Positions 26,169 through 36,100 of a stretch of 64,000 nt of DNA are shown here, piece after piece. Made by a program: the position numbers and the translations under genes. Position 1 is the first letter of the stretch. Every line of letters begins with the position of its first letter. This stretch comes from Mycolicibacter sp. MU0083 (GTDB lineage Bacteria; Actinomycetota; Actinomycetes; Mycobacteriales; Mycobacteriaceae): assembly GCF_963378075.1 (NCBI RefSeq), contig NZ_OY726394.1, forward strand, positions 806,001-870,000. The letters run 5' to 3'. Below the pieces are notes generated by a model. It did not search any database, was not told the origin of the DNA, and saw only the letters and a program-made list of their open reading frames with translations.

Positions 26169-27380
26169 ATGCGCGCTTTGCGGAGTGACCGTATTACTGC
26201 GGCTGTCACGGCAGCGGGTTTGGCCGTTGCGGCCCCATTGGCCGTAGCGGACCTGTCGCCCCGCCGGGCAACGATGATCGACGTGCTGTTGACCTCCGGT
26301 GCGACCGCAGCGGGGCCACTCGGCGACGGCACCGCGTTGATCATGGGCGGCACCAGCATTCCGCAACCCAGTCAGCTCTACCTGGATGCGACGTTCACGA
26401 CGTACCTGGAGCCGTTCGGATTCGGCGGTACTCTGCAGTCCTTGTTCACCCCGGAGAACACCAGTGCCACCTCCCAGGTGCGGGGTGCGCAGATTCTGGA
26501 TTCCACCATTCTGCAGAAGATCGCCGACGGCGGCGTCAGCGCTGAGAACCCGCTCGTGGTGTTCGGCTATTCGCAGAGCGCAGCCATCTCCTCGGCGGTC
26601 ATGCGGCAGCTTGCCGGCCAGGATGTGCCCAGCGATCACGTGCATTTCGTGCTGATCGGCAATCTGAACAACCCGGTCGGCGGTCTGACGGTGGAGACCA
26701 GTGGCCTCTACCCGCAATACCTCCAGGACTACGTGGCCACCCCGAACAACCTGTACCCGACCGACGTCTACACCTACGAATACGACGGTGTCGCCGATTT
26801 CCCGCGGTATCCGCTCAATCTGCTGTCGGTCCTCAACGCCTTCATGGGCATGATCTACCAGCACGGCACCTATTTCAGCGTGACGCCCGAGCAGATCGCC
26901 AACGCCGTCGAACTACCCACGTCGGCGGCCGACTCGATGGTCAACTACTACATGATCCCCGCCGAGGGCCTGCCGCTGCTCGAACCGCTACGGCTGATCC
27001 CGATTGTGGGCCAACCCCTGTACGACCTACTCGAACCCGTCACCCGGGTCCTGGTGAACCTCGGCTACGGCAACATCGAACACGGGTGGGCGCCCGGCGA
27101 CGCCGACGTGGTCAGCACTCCCGGGCTGTTTCCCGATCTGGACCTCGGCGACGTGCTGAGCGCGCTGGGAAACGGGCTGCAACAAGGCATTCAGGACTTC
27201 TTCGACGACCTGCTCGACCCGGAGACCTACCGGTTCACCCCGCTGCTGGACAACCCGTCGCTGACCGCGCTACAGGAGGCGGGCTACATCTTCGGCTTCC
27301 TGCCCTCCGCGCACCCCACGTGGGCGGAGGCGGCACAGGGCATCAGTGAGTTGTTCCAGGCTTTCGCCGCCACGACATAG
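26169..27380 (+). CDS. Exported PE-PPE-domain alpha/beta hydrolase
   Basis: A 403-residue protein with an N-terminal hydrophobic signal (about residues 10-28) followed directly by a PE-PPE (PF08237) serine hydrolase domain. It has ALIMGGTSIPQPSQLYL, the nucleophile motif GYSQSA, FVLIGNLNNPVGG, and YEYDGVADFPRYPLN carrying the likely acid. No PE or PPE N-terminal module is present, so it is exported by a general pathway rather than as a PE/PPE protein. Relatives show esterase or cutinase-like activity on lipids. The ATG at 26169 has a GGAGAGGG site upstream. The 3' end overlaps the convergent DUF1295 gene by 38 bp. Confidence 0.88.
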   Translation: MRALRSDRITAAVTAAGLAVAAPLAVADLSPRRATMIDVLLTSGATAAGPLGDGTALIMGGTSIPQPSQLYLDATFTTYLEPFGFGGTLQSLFTPENTSATSQVRGAQILDSTILQKIADGGVSAENPLVVFGYSQSAAISSAVMRQLAGQDVPSDHVHFVLIGNLNNPVGGLTVETSGLYPQYLQDYVATPNNLYPTDVYTYEYDGVADFPRYPLNLLSVLNAFMGMIYQHGTYFSVTPEQIANAVELPTSAADSMVNYYMIPAEGLPLLEPLRLIPIVGQPLYDLLEPVTRVLVNLGYGNIEHGWAPGDADVVSTPGLFPDLDLGDVLSALGNGLQQGIQDFFDDLLDPETYRFTPLLDNPSLTALQEAGYIFGFLPSAHPTWAEAAQGISELFQAFAATT

Positions 27381-28248
27381 CCTGCGGCGGGCGCGGGAAA
27401 AGACGCGGCACCCGGTCGATCACGTCCTGATACTCGGGCCGGCGCTGCAGGCTGCGGCCCTCCATCATCGGGATGCTGGCGCCCAGGAACATGGCGAGCA
27501 TCGCCAGCGTCCCGGCGAACATCCACCAAGCCTGCGCCGGCGCGGCGGCCACCCCGAACAGTGCGCAGGCGAACCAGAAGCTGAGCTCGCCGAAATAGTT
27601 CGGATGGCGTGACCATCCCCAGATCCCGCGATCCATCGCGGTGCCGGGTGGCTGATCCCGGACGAACCGGTGCAACTGCGTGTCGGCGACCAGTTCAAGC
27701 AGCACCGCCGCCACGCCGATGACGAAAGCGATCACGGTGAGCCAGGTCAGCCCGCGATCCGGCCGCGTCACCGCGACGTACACCGGCGCCATGGCGGCGA
27801 AGACCTGCACGGTGGGGACCAGGTGGATACCGAACAGGTCAGCGGCGAACTCCCAGCGTCCCGCGCGCTGACGAAGTTCGGGGTAGCGCCAATCCTCATG
27901 GTGCAATCCGGTGAATCCCCGCACCCAGTTGCCGGTGAGGCGCACCGCCCACAATCCGACGACCACCGCGGCCAGGACACAACGCGTGGTGTCGACATGG
28001 GGAACGGACTGGACCCACCAATAGCCCAGTAACAGCGGCGGTATGACACTCCAGTAGGCGTCGTAGAAACTCGAATTACCGAAGCTCCTACTGAAGGCGA
28101 AGATCACCAGGGTCGCCACCACGTCGGCGATGAACGTGTCGAGCCAGAGTCGTCCGGTATCGGCGCCCCAGGCCAGCCAGGCCGCGGCCGCACCGACCGC
28201 GACGACGTACGCCGCGGTGATCAGACTCAGGGACGCTGCTCTACGCAT
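27343..28248 (-). CDS. DUF1295 / steroid-5-alpha-reductase-like membrane protein
   Basis: A 301-residue polytopic membrane protein with about seven helices. The DUF1295 core is visible: GLWAVRLTGNWVRGFTGLHHEDWRY near the middle and GIWGWSRHPNYFGELSFWF in the C-terminal part. The RHPNYFGE motif is the NAD(P)H and substrate region shared with steroid 5-alpha-reductases and isoprenylcysteine methyltransferases. It probably reduces a lipid or steroid enone in the membrane. It has no clear operon partner; the FadD gene begins after a 36-bp gap but ends towards it in the same direction. The substrate cannot be told. Confidence 0.86.
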   Translation of the reverse strand: MRRAASLSLITAAYVVAVGAAAAWLAWGADTGRLWLDTFIADVVATLVIFAFSRSFGNSSFYDAYWSVIPPLLLGYWWVQSVPHVDTTRCVLAAVVVGLWAVRLTGNWVRGFTGLHHEDWRYPELRQRAGRWEFAADLFGIHLVPTVQVFAAMAPVYVAVTRPDRGLTWLTVIAFVIGVAAVLLELVADTQLHRFVRDQPPGTAMDRGIWGWSRHPNYFGELSFWFACALFGVAAAPAQAWWMFAGTLAMLAMFLGASIPMMEGRSLQRRPEYQDVIDRVPRLFPRPPQAMSWRRKPGTTH

Positions 28249-28284
28249 CTCGCTACTGTCGCACGAGACGCCCCCGTCCCGCGG

Positions 28285-29814
28285 CTACCCGTGGTCCTTG
28301 CGCAGCTGCGGCTTGACCACCTTGCCACTGGCGTTGCGCGGCAGCGCATCGACGCGCACCAGGTCCTTGGGGTGCTTGTAGCGGGCCAGGCGTTCGTTGA
28401 GGAACGGCTCGAGGTCGGTCAGCGTCAGGTCGCCGGCCTCGGCGGCCAGCGCCACGATCGCCACCGGAACCTCGCCCCACTTGTCGTGGGCCCGACCGAT
28501 CACCGCGGCCTCGACGATCAGCGGGTGCTCGAACAGGACGTTCTCCACCTCGGCGCAGTAGATGTTCTCCCCGCCGGAGATGATCATGTCCTTCTTGCGG
28601 TCCACCACGTAGACGAAGCCCTCGTCGTCGACGCGGACCAGGTCGCCGGAGTGGAAGTAGCCGCCTTCGAACGCTTCCGCGGTCGCCTCGGGCTTGTTCC
28701 AGTAGCCGGCCATCATGGTCGGCCCGCGGTAGACGATCTCGCCGATCTCGCCCGGCGCCACATCGTTCATCTCGTCGTCGACCACACGCGCGGAGATGGT
28801 CGGGATGACCTTGCCCACCGAGCCGAGCTTGCGGATCGCGTCGGCGCCCTGCAGCACACAGGTGATCGGTGACATCTCGGTCTGGCCGAACACCGCGACG
28901 TTGAGCGCATCCGGGAACGTCTCGGCCATGGCGCGCAGCACCGTGTCCGAGGCCGGCGCCGCGCCCCAGCTGATCACCTCCAACGCCAGATCACGTGTCC
29001 GCACAGTCGGATCCGCGCAGATGATCTGCCACTGCGCCGGCACCAGGAACACCGAGGTGGCGCGCTCGCGCTCCCAGGCGTCGAGGGTCTCGGTGGCGTT
29101 GAACGCCCCCAGCGGGTGGATCACGGTCTTGGTGCCCAGCATCAGGTTCGGTGCGATGCTGCCCAGGCCGGCGATGTGGAACATCGGTGCCGCGCAGAAA
29201 TACACGCTGTCGGTGCGGATCTGTAGCGCCTGGATGCAGGTCAACGACTGCGCCGTCATGTTCGAGTAGGACAGGATGGCGCCCTTGGGGCTGCCGGTGG
29301 TCCCCGAGGTGTACATGATCAGCGCCGCAGTGTCCTCGGGGACGTCGTTGCCCGGGTGCGGATCGCCCGATTCGGCGATCAGCGACTCGTAGTCGTCGCC
29401 GAGCACCACGGCCACGTCCAGGCCGGTGGTGTTCTTGCGGACCGCCTCGATCAGCGGCGCGAGCATCTGGTCGGTGATGACGCCCTTGGCCCCGCTGTCG
29501 GAGACGATGTAGCGGATCTCGGGGTCGGTCAGCCGGAAGTTCACCGGCACCGCGATGGCGCCCAGCGTGTTGATCGCCAGGGTCGCTTCGATGTACTCGG
29601 TGTGGTTGAGCATCACGATCAGGACGCGGTCGCCGAACCGGATGCCCCGCCGGTACAGCGCGTCGGCAAGGCGTTCGGTGCGGTCGTGCAGTTGCGCCCA
29701 GGTGGTGTCGACGCCCCGGCACCGGAATGCGACCGCATCCGGGCGCATCTCGGCGTGGTTGGCGACCTGATTCATCCAGTGGTTGCGGCGAGACCGCAGA
29801 GGTTGCGCGATCAT
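28285..29814 (-). CDS. FadD-type fatty acyl-CoA ligase (FadD5-like)
   Basis: A 509-residue ANL-superfamily adenylating enzyme. The AMP-binding P-loop reads MYTSGTTGSPKGA (about residues 170-182). Further motifs are the A5 motif FGQTEMSP, FHSGDLVRVDDEGFVYVVDRKKDMI around the hinge, and the catalytic lysine in RNASGKVVKPQLR at the C-terminus. It activates a carboxylic acid to acyl-AMP and then acyl-CoA. By eye it resembles FadD5, with shared IMYTSGTTG and GGENIYCAE context. The ATG overlaps the stop of the upstream enoyl-CoA hydratase by 4 nt, so both form one operon for activation and processing of an acyl substrate. Confidence 0.92.
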   Translation of the reverse strand: MIAQPLRSRRNHWMNQVANHAEMRPDAVAFRCRGVDTTWAQLHDRTERLADALYRRGIRFGDRVLIVMLNHTEYIEATLAINTLGAIAVPVNFRLTDPEIRYIVSDSGAKGVITDQMLAPLIEAVRKNTTGLDVAVVLGDDYESLIAESGDPHPGNDVPEDTAALIMYTSGTTGSPKGAILSYSNMTAQSLTCIQALQIRTDSVYFCAAPMFHIAGLGSIAPNLMLGTKTVIHPLGAFNATETLDAWERERATSVFLVPAQWQIICADPTVRTRDLALEVISWGAAPASDTVLRAMAETFPDALNVAVFGQTEMSPITCVLQGADAIRKLGSVGKVIPTISARVVDDEMNDVAPGEIGEIVYRGPTMMAGYWNKPEATAEAFEGGYFHSGDLVRVDDEGFVYVVDRKKDMIISGGENIYCAEVENVLFEHPLIVEAAVIGRAHDKWGEVPVAIVALAAEAGDLTLTDLEPFLNERLARYKHPKDLVRVDALPRNASGKVVKPQLRKDHG

Positions 29815-30593
29815 TCCCCGAATACCGCCTTTCGTTTCTGCAGCATCGCGGTGGCGCCCTCGAAGAAGTCGGGGGAGCCCAGCAACTCGACCTGGCCGGT
29901 CTTCTCCCGGGCCAGTGCGTCGTTCAGCGATGCCAGGTTGGTGGCGTTGAGCGCCTGTTTGGTCAGTTCGAGTGCGCGACGCGGGCCGTGCGACAGCTTC
30001 TCGGCGGCTGCGGAGACCCGGGTGTCCAGTTCGGCGTCGGACAGCACCGCGTTGATCAGGCCGGCGTCTGCGGCCGCGGTCGCCGACAGTCGACCGCCCA
30101 GCAGGGCCATCTCGTTGGCCACCGCGCGCCCGGCCGAGGCGGCCACCAGTGCGGTGGTGCCCCCGTCGGGCATCAGGCCGATGTTGGTGAACGACAGCAG
30201 GAAGTAGGCGCTCTCGGCCGCGTAGATCAGATCGGCGGCCAACGCGAGACCCACCCCGACTCCGGCGCACGGCCCGTTGATCCGGGCGATCACCGGCAGC
30301 GGGGTCTCGGCCACCGAGCGCACCATCCGGGCGGCGACGTCCATCACCAGTTCGGGGCCGGCGCCGCCCGCGGTGGCGGACAGATCCGCGCCGGTGCAGA
30401 ACGCCTTGCCCTCACCGGTGACCACGATGGCCCGCACACCCGGGTCGTCGGCCGCGGTGCTGAAGGTGTCGCCGAGTGCCTCGATGGTGGCCAAGTCGAT
30501 GGCGTTGAGCCGGTCGGGGTTGGTGATCGTCACCCGCAGGATGCGGCCGTCGCGGGTCGCGGTGAATTTCGCCGAGCTGGAGTCTCCGGGCAC
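29811..30593 (-). CDS. Enoyl-CoA hydratase/isomerase family protein
   Basis: A 260-residue crotonase: NPDRLNAIDLATI, the oxyanion hole CTGADLSATAGG, and INGPCAGVGVGLALAADLIYAAESAYF. At the two catalytic-glutamate positions this protein shows G in GVGVGLAL and a non-acidic residue in LSFTNIGLMPDGG. An isomerase or other crotonase chemistry is therefore more likely than hydration. It is the first gene of the operon with the FadD gene and is divergent from a regulator carrying two TetR domains. Upstream lies a palindromic site at 30654-30673. Confidence 0.88.
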   Translation of the reverse strand: MPGDSSSAKFTATRDGRILRVTITNPDRLNAIDLATIEALGDTFSTAADDPGVRAIVVTGEGKAFCTGADLSATAGGAGPELVMDVAARMVRSVAETPLPVIARINGPCAGVGVGLALAADLIYAAESAYFLLSFTNIGLMPDGGTTALVAASAGRAVANEMALLGGRLSATAAADAGLINAVLSDAELDTRVSAAAEKLSHGPRRALELTKQALNATNLASLNDALAREKTGQVELLGSPDFFEGATAMLQKRKAVFGE

Positions 30594-30653
30594 GGTCAGT
30601 CCCGCCCTTCGCTGATCGGAGTTGGCAGCACGCTACTTCCTTCGTGGATCAAA

Positions 30654-30673
30654 ACGTAAATTGTGGTTAACGT
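30654..30673. promoter_or_regulatory. Candidate operator between FadD operon and dual-TetR gene
   Basis: ACGT-N-AA-N6-TT-N-ACGT is an imperfect 20-bp palindrome (six matched pairs) in the 118-bp divergent spacer. The copies of AACGTA at each end also form a direct repeat. The position suits a TetR-type regulator controlling both directions. Confidence 0.4.
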
Positions 30674-30711
30674 ATGGGCGTCCGGTCGATCAGTCAACAA
30701 CGGGGGTGGAA

Positions 30712-31920
30712 ATGACCACGCCGTCGGGTTCGCCGACCGCGGTGCAGCGCCGCCCCAAGGACCGCAAAGCCCAGATCGTGCGGGCTGCGGCCCGGGCGTT
30801 CAGCGAGCGCGGCTACCACGCGGTCGGGGTCGACGAGATCGCCGCCGACGTCGGTATCTCCGGCCCGGGTCTGTACCGCCATTTCGCCAACAAATACGCG
30901 CTGCTGGTGGCGACCGCCGAGTACGCGGCGCAGGGACTGGCCGGCGCCGCCCGGTCCGCCGACGATCCGGGCCGGCCGCCGGAGCAACGGCTGCGTGCGA
31001 TCACCGCGGCGCTGATCGACACCACGATCGGGATGCGTCGCGAGGGCGGGTTCTACCGCTGGGAGCGGCGCTACCTGCAGCCGCCGGACCGCAAGCACAT
31101 CCGCGGCAGCTACGACGCGCTCAACGCCGCCATCGCCGAGCCGCTGGCGGCCCTGCGGCCGGGCCTCTCCGATGCCGACACCGCGACACTGGCCGCCGCG
31201 GCGCTCAGCGTCATCGGCAGCGTCTCCGCCCACCGGACCCGCCTGCCCGCCGCGGCGATGCAGGAATTACTCGGGGAACTGTGCTGGTCGGTGCTGACCA
31301 CCGAACTGCCCCCGGCCCCGGACGGCCCGGCGCCGCGGCGCCCGCAACGCGGTCTGCCGAGCACCTCCAAACGGGAACGACTGCTGGCCGAGGCGACCCG
31401 GATGTTCGGCCGGCGCGGCTTCTCCGAGGTCAGCATGGAGGAGGTCGGCACCGCGGCGGGCCTCAACGGTTCCAGCGCCTACCGCTACTACCCGAGCAAG
31501 GCCGCGTTGTTGTCCGCCGCCTTCCACCGGGCCGGTGATCGGGTGCTGCTGGCCATCACCGATGCCCTGGCCGAGTCCAGCACGCCGCGGCAGGCGGCGC
31601 GCAGCATCGCCGAGCGCTACACCGCGCTGGCCTTCGCCGCCCCCGACCTGATCAACATCTATTTCGCCGAGTTCGCCAACCTGCCCGAAGCCGACCGGGT
31701 CGAGTTGCGCGGGTTGCAACGGCACAACGTCGACGAATGGGCGCACCTGGTCGGCCAGGTGCACGGGTCCGGTGCCGAAGCGGTCTTCCGGGTGCACGCG
31801 GCCCTGGCTCTGGTCGTCGATGTGGGACGCCTGGTTAACTTCGACAATCGTGCGGAGCAACGCGCGCGGATCCTCACCTTGATGGAAGCCGTGCTGTTCG
31901 GCGCTACGATCGGGCCATGA
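30712..31920 (+). CDS. Regulator with two tandem TetR domains
   Basis: A 402-residue protein made of two complete TetR units. The first DNA-binding domain is at residues 18-65 (RKAQIVRAAARAFSERGYH, then GPGLYRHFANKYALL) with its own ligand-type helices to about 200. A Pro/Arg-rich linker (203-218) follows. The second DNA-binding domain is at 220-267 (KRERLLAEATRMFGRRGFS, then GSSAYRYYPSKAALL) with a further ligand-type region to the end. Each half is of normal TetR length, so a single chain could mimic a dimer. It is divergent from the enoyl-CoA hydratase/FadD operon, suggesting control by acyl-CoA. Its stop overlaps a DoxX-like gene by 4 nt. Confidence 0.88.
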   Translation: MTTPSGSPTAVQRRPKDRKAQIVRAAARAFSERGYHAVGVDEIAADVGISGPGLYRHFANKYALLVATAEYAAQGLAGAARSADDPGRPPEQRLRAITAALIDTTIGMRREGGFYRWERRYLQPPDRKHIRGSYDALNAAIAEPLAALRPGLSDADTATLAAAALSVIGSVSAHRTRLPAAAMQELLGELCWSVLTTELPPAPDGPAPRRPQRGLPSTSKRERLLAEATRMFGRRGFSEVSMEEVGTAAGLNGSSAYRYYPSKAALLSAAFHRAGDRVLLAITDALAESSTPRQAARSIAERYTALAFAAPDLINIYFAEFANLPEADRVELRGLQRHNVDEWAHLVGQVHGSGAEAVFRVHAALALVVDVGRLVNFDNRAEQRARILTLMEAVLFGATIGP

Positions 31921-32303
31921 CTGACACATCATCGGATCAGCGCCGGGCCGTGACGGCTGCGCGGGGATTGGCCGGACTGCTGCTGGGCGCCGGTATCGGA
32001 CACTTCGTCGCGCCCAAGCCCTTCGATGTGATCGTCCCGCCGGAACTGCCGGGCAGCGCCCGTGCCTACACCTACGTCTCGGGCGTCGCCGAGATCGTCA
32101 TCGGGGCACTGCTGTTGGTGCCGCGTACCCGCCGCCGTGCCGGATTGGCCGCGGCGGCGCTGTTCGCCGCGGTCTACCCGGCGAACCTGCACTCGGTGCG
32201 GTTGTTCTGGGCCAAGCCGTGGATGCGTGCGGGAGCGATCGCGCGACTGCCGTTGCAGATCCCGATGGTCGTCGCAGCGCTACGGGTCTGGCGCGCCGGC
32301 TAG
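31917..32303 (+). CDS. DoxX-like membrane protein
   Basis: A 128-residue membrane protein with three to four hydrophobic helices (about 13-30, 48-66, 75-92 and 108-124). The pattern GIGHFVAPKPFDVIVPPELPG, then AEIVIGALLL and AAVYPANLHSVR, is that of DoxX-like proteins. It is translationally coupled to the dual-TetR regulator (ATGA overlap), so it is probably controlled with it. The related gene at 18.57 kb also follows a regulator. No enzyme motif is seen. Confidence 0.75.
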   Translation: MTDTSSDQRRAVTAARGLAGLLLGAGIGHFVAPKPFDVIVPPELPGSARAYTYVSGVAEIVIGALLLVPRTRRRAGLAAAALFAAVYPANLHSVRLFWAKPWMRAGAIARLPLQIPMVVAALRVWRAG

Positions 32304-32389
32304 CCGACCGGGGGCGACTGCTCGCCCACCGACTCGAAGGGGCCGACGTGGCCCCGGGCGCGCCGCTACGGCGCACCGGTCACGTCGGC

Positions 32390-32488
32390 TCAGCCGATAT
32401 GGAACACGACTTCGAGCGCCAGGAAGCCGAAGACGAGGAATCCGATGATGCCGGCGAGGGCCGGAAGCAGCAGCACAGGGTCTTTCAT
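32390..32488 (-). CDS. Possible 32-residue membrane peptide
   Basis: In the 324-bp space between the DoxX-like and ArsR genes, a 33-codon frame on the minus strand encodes MKDPVLLLPALAGIIGFLVF followed by GFLALEVVFHIG. That is one strong transmembrane helix. There is no good ribosome site, and no homologue can be recalled. The length and hydrophobic pattern resemble small membrane proteins found next to transporters, but chance is possible. The rest of the space holds a hairpin (GGGGCC/GGCCCC, 32339-32355) and the inverted repeats listed next. Confidence 0.35.
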   Translation of the reverse strand: MKDPVLLLPALAGIIGFLVFGFLALEVVFHIG

Positions 32489-32531
32489 GGGTCCAGACGT
32501 TATCCAGAACCCGGTTGTAGAAAATCGAAAT

Positions 32532-32580
32532 GTGTTGCCGGTCACTGAACTTGGGGACCTTGGTCCGTGACCGGTAACAC
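32532..32580. repeat. 14-bp inverted repeat with related palindrome nearby
   Basis: GTGTTGCCGGTCAC (32532-32545) and GTGACCGGTAACAC (32567-32580) are inverted copies with one mismatch and a 21-nt loop. The loop itself holds GGACC-TT-GGTCC. Further copies of the same words follow at 32596-32609 (GTGACC-GG-GGTCAC) and about 32625-32634. The cluster lies just beyond the ArsR stop. It could be a terminator, a multi-site operator or a processing structure. Confidence 0.55.
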
Positions 32581-32627
32581 GTAGCGCGCGCAAGTGTGAC
32601 CGGGGTCACTCTGTGGGCCGGCCGGGG

Positions 32628-33017
32628 TCACCGGCTCCGGGGCGGGTCGGGCGCCAGGCCGCCGTCCGGGGCGATGTGGGCGAAAATCTGCTGCAGCAGG
32701 GTCAGGATGTGCGGGTCGTCCACGGTGTAGATGTGGTGGCGTCCGTCGCGTCGGGCGTTGATCAGTCCGGCCAGTCGCAGCTTGGTCAGATGCTGGCTCA
32801 TGGTGGCGACGTTGACGCCCGCTCGCTTCGCCAGGGTGGTGACGTCGTAGGCGTCCTGGGCGGCCAGCCACATCACGTGCAGACGTGCCGGACTGCTGAG
32901 CAGCGCGAACGTGCTTGCGGCGGACGCCAGTTGCGGCGTGGTCGGCTCGTCGGGTCGGCCGGTTGAACTGTTTTCTTCGGCTACCCGTTTTTCATCTTTT
33001 GCCATGGCGGCATTCAT
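32628..33017 (-). CDS. ArsR/SmtB-family metalloregulator
   Basis: A 129-residue winged-helix repressor of the ArsR family: FALLSSPARLHVMWLAA, the recognition helix VNVATMSQHLTKLRLAGLI, and the wing RRDGRHHIYTV. In the last helix, DPHILTLLQQIFAH has Asp, His and a further His ten residues on, matching three of the four alpha-5 ligands of Zn/Co/Ni-sensing proteins. The fourth position is proline. No CxC arsenic motif is present. The ATG at 33017 is inferred; 33005 is an alternative. It is divergent from the giant P-type ATPase gene across about 160 bp and probably represses it, releasing on metal binding. Confidence 0.82.
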   Translation of the reverse strand: MNAAMAKDEKRVAEENSSTGRPDEPTTPQLASAASTFALLSSPARLHVMWLAAQDAYDVTTLAKRAGVNVATMSQHLTKLRLAGLINARRDGRHHIYTVDDPHILTLLQQIFAHIAPDGGLAPDPPRSR

Positions 33018-33177
33018 TGTGTCCCAACCGCCACGGCGGGATTCGCCGATCAACACATTTGCATAGTTGCGTAATCATCAAAGTGTTGCCAGGATTGGGC
33101 GGTTCACGCGGCATTTCCGCCGCCGCCGGGGCCACGGCTCCGGCCTGCCGTAGGTCACGAGATTGGTTGCTGTCGAC

Positions 33178-36100
33178 ATGGTTCCGACATTGCTCCGCCC
33201 AGCCGCCGTGGGAATCCGGGTGGCATCGGCCCTCGCCGGCACGGCCACCCGCGGGGCGTCCGCCGCCACCGAAGCGGTGGGAGCCATCACCGCGGCCGGA
33301 CTGCAGGTCGCCGCACTGCCCGTTCGCGAAGCCACTCGAATGCTCGCGGGGGACTCCGCCACCGCGACGCTGACCCGCCGGTGCTGGCACGGCGAGGGCC
33401 GCGCCTGGATCGAGGTGCGCGGGCTGACCGAAACCCCCGAACTCGGCGATCGGGTGCTCACCGCGCTCGCCGCCGCGCCGGGCGTGGTGTCGGTGCGACT
33501 GAACCGCCCGCTGTCGCGCGCGGTGGTGACCCTGGCCGACGACGACGAAGACGACGGCGGGCGGGCCGGCCTGAACGATCTCTGCCGGGTGATCGCCGAG
33601 ACCGAACGACGGCACCGGAGGGCCGGGGGCTGCGTGCCATCGGCCGGTGCGGACCGGCCCGCCGCCCTGCCCGGCGACGGTCTGCCGCTGATGGCCCGGG
33701 GCGTCATGGTCGGGGTCAACGCCGCCGGGCTGGCCATTGCGGTCGCCGGGCGCGTGCTGCGGCTACCGCAGGCGCCGATCACCGTCGACGCCGCCGCCGC
33801 GCTGGCGAACCACCAGCCGTGGCTGCGCCGGCAACTCGTCGACCGGATCGGCGTCGGCCCGGCCCACACGGTGCTTTCGCTGATCTCCACCGGGGCCCGC
33901 ATCGCCACCCTGTCACCGGCCACGCTGGCCGTGGATCTGGCGTTGCAGGGCGTCAAAGCCGCCGAGAACCAGGCTGCGGCCCAAGCCTGGGCCCGCCACG
34001 AGCCGCACCTGGCCCGGCACGCCGACCAGGCGCACGTGCACCTGCCGACCAGGCCGGTGCCGCTGCCGGAGGGCGCCGTCGAACGGCACGGCCGGCGGGC
34101 GGGCCACGCGCAACTGTTCGGCGCCGGACTGGTGGGCGTGCTCACCGGCAACCTCACCACCGCCGCGACCGCGGCCGTGGTGGCCGCCCCGAAAGCCATG
34201 CGCACCACCACCGAAGCGTTCGCCGCCACCTTGAGCCGCACCCTGGTCGACCAGCATGCCGCGCTCCCGCTGCGCCCCGAGGGGCTGCGCCTGCTCGACC
34301 GCGTCGACGCCGTCCTCATCGACCCCCGTCTGCTGTACCGCGGCGAGGTACGCCACCCGCTGGCCGCGGCGTTACTGGCCGAGGCCCGGGCCGGCGGTGC
34401 CGAACTGTGCACCCTCGACATCGCGGCGCTCGGGGAACTGCGGTCGGCCTTCGACGAACTGACTCCCGTCCGCGACCACGCCTCAGACGATGAACTCGAC
34501 CGGGCGCTGGCCACCGCATTGAGCGCCCGGCAGGAAGCCGGCCGAACCGTCGCCGTGCTGACCTCGACCGGGGCTCAGGCGCTGTGCAGCGCCGATCTGG
34601 GCCTGGGCGTGCTCTCCGACGACCCGGCCGACGTCCCGCCCTGGGATGCCGACCTGCTGCTGGCCGACCTGGCCGGTGCCTGGCGGGTGCTGCACGCGAT
34701 CCCCGCGGCGCGGCAGGCCGCCCAGCGCGGCATCTCGTTGTCCACCGGATCCTCGACCCTGGGTGCGCTGCTGATGGTTCCCGGCGTGCGGGGCGGGCGC
34801 GGCCCGGGGCCGGTCACCGCCGGGGCCGCCACCGGGCTGCTGTCGGGGTACCTGCTGGCCCGCAGCGTCGCCGACACCGCCGCGCCCCGGCCCGCACCGT
34901 CCTACCAGTGGCACGCGATGACGATCGAGGAGATCCGCGAGATCCTGCCGGACCCCGGCCCACTGGTCGCCGCCGGGCCGCACGACGCCCCGCCGCACAT
35001 CGCCTGGCAGTTCCTCCGTGCGGTGCGCGCCGAACTGTCGGATCCGCTGATGCCGGTGCTGGCGCTGAGCTCCGCGGCCACCGCCATGCTGGGATCACCG
35101 GTGGACGCGCTGATGGTCAGCACCGTGCTGATCGGCAACTGCATGCTCGCCGCCGCCCAGCAACTGCAGGCCGAGAACCGGCTGAACCGGCTGCTGGCCC
35201 AACAGACTCCGCCCGCCCGCACCGTCGAACCCCACACCGGCGCCTACACCGAGATCGACGCCGACCGGTTGGTGCCCGGCACTGTCATCGAGATCCGCAG
35301 CAACGAGGTCGTGCCCGCCGATGCGCGGCTGATCGAGGCCACCGACCTCGAGGTCGACGAATCCTCGCTCACCGGTGAATCCCTGTCGGTGGACAAGCAG
35401 ACCGCGGCCACACCCGGCGCCGAACTCGCCGACCGCCGCTGCATGCTCTACGCCGGTACGACGGTGGTCGCCGGCACCGCGCGGGCCGTGGTCACCGCGG
35501 TCGGCGCCGACACCCAGGCCCGTCGCGCCGCCGAACTGGCCGCCGGGGACCTGCCCGTCGTCGGGTTGCAGCATCAGCTGAGCCGGCTGATGAGCCGGGC
35601 CTTCCCGGCCAGCGCCGCCGGCGGCGTCATGGTGGGTCTGCTCGGGATGCTGCGCGGCGGCGGTCTGCGCCTGGCCCTGGGGAACGCCATCGCGGTCGCG
35701 GTCGCGGCGGTGCCCGAAGGGATGCCGCTGATGGCGACGCTGGCCCAGCACGCCTCGGCGCAACGCCTGACCGATTCCGGTGCACTGGTGCGTATTCCGC
35801 GCTCGGTCGAAGCCCTCGGCCGGGTCGAGGTGGTCTGCTTCGACAAGACCGGCACGCTCAGCCAGAACCGGCTCCGGGTCACCCGGGTGCAGCCGGTGGC
35901 CGGCTATTCGTCCGACGAGGTGCTGCGGTGCGCGGCCAACGCCGCACCGGCGCCGGAGGGCGACCCGCACACGCACGCCACCGACCAGGCCGTCACCGAG
36001 GCCGCCGCGACGCTCCCCGGCGCCGGCGAGCCGTTGTGGACCACCCCGGACGCCCACCTGCCGTTCCGCTCCGGCCGGGCGTTCTCCGCGTCGGTGTCGG

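Noticed and set aside
33163..33177. TTG at 33163 as the start of the P-type ATPase
   Set aside because: The ATG at 33178 is in frame and neither has a good ribosome site, so the commoner codon was kept; the choice is open.
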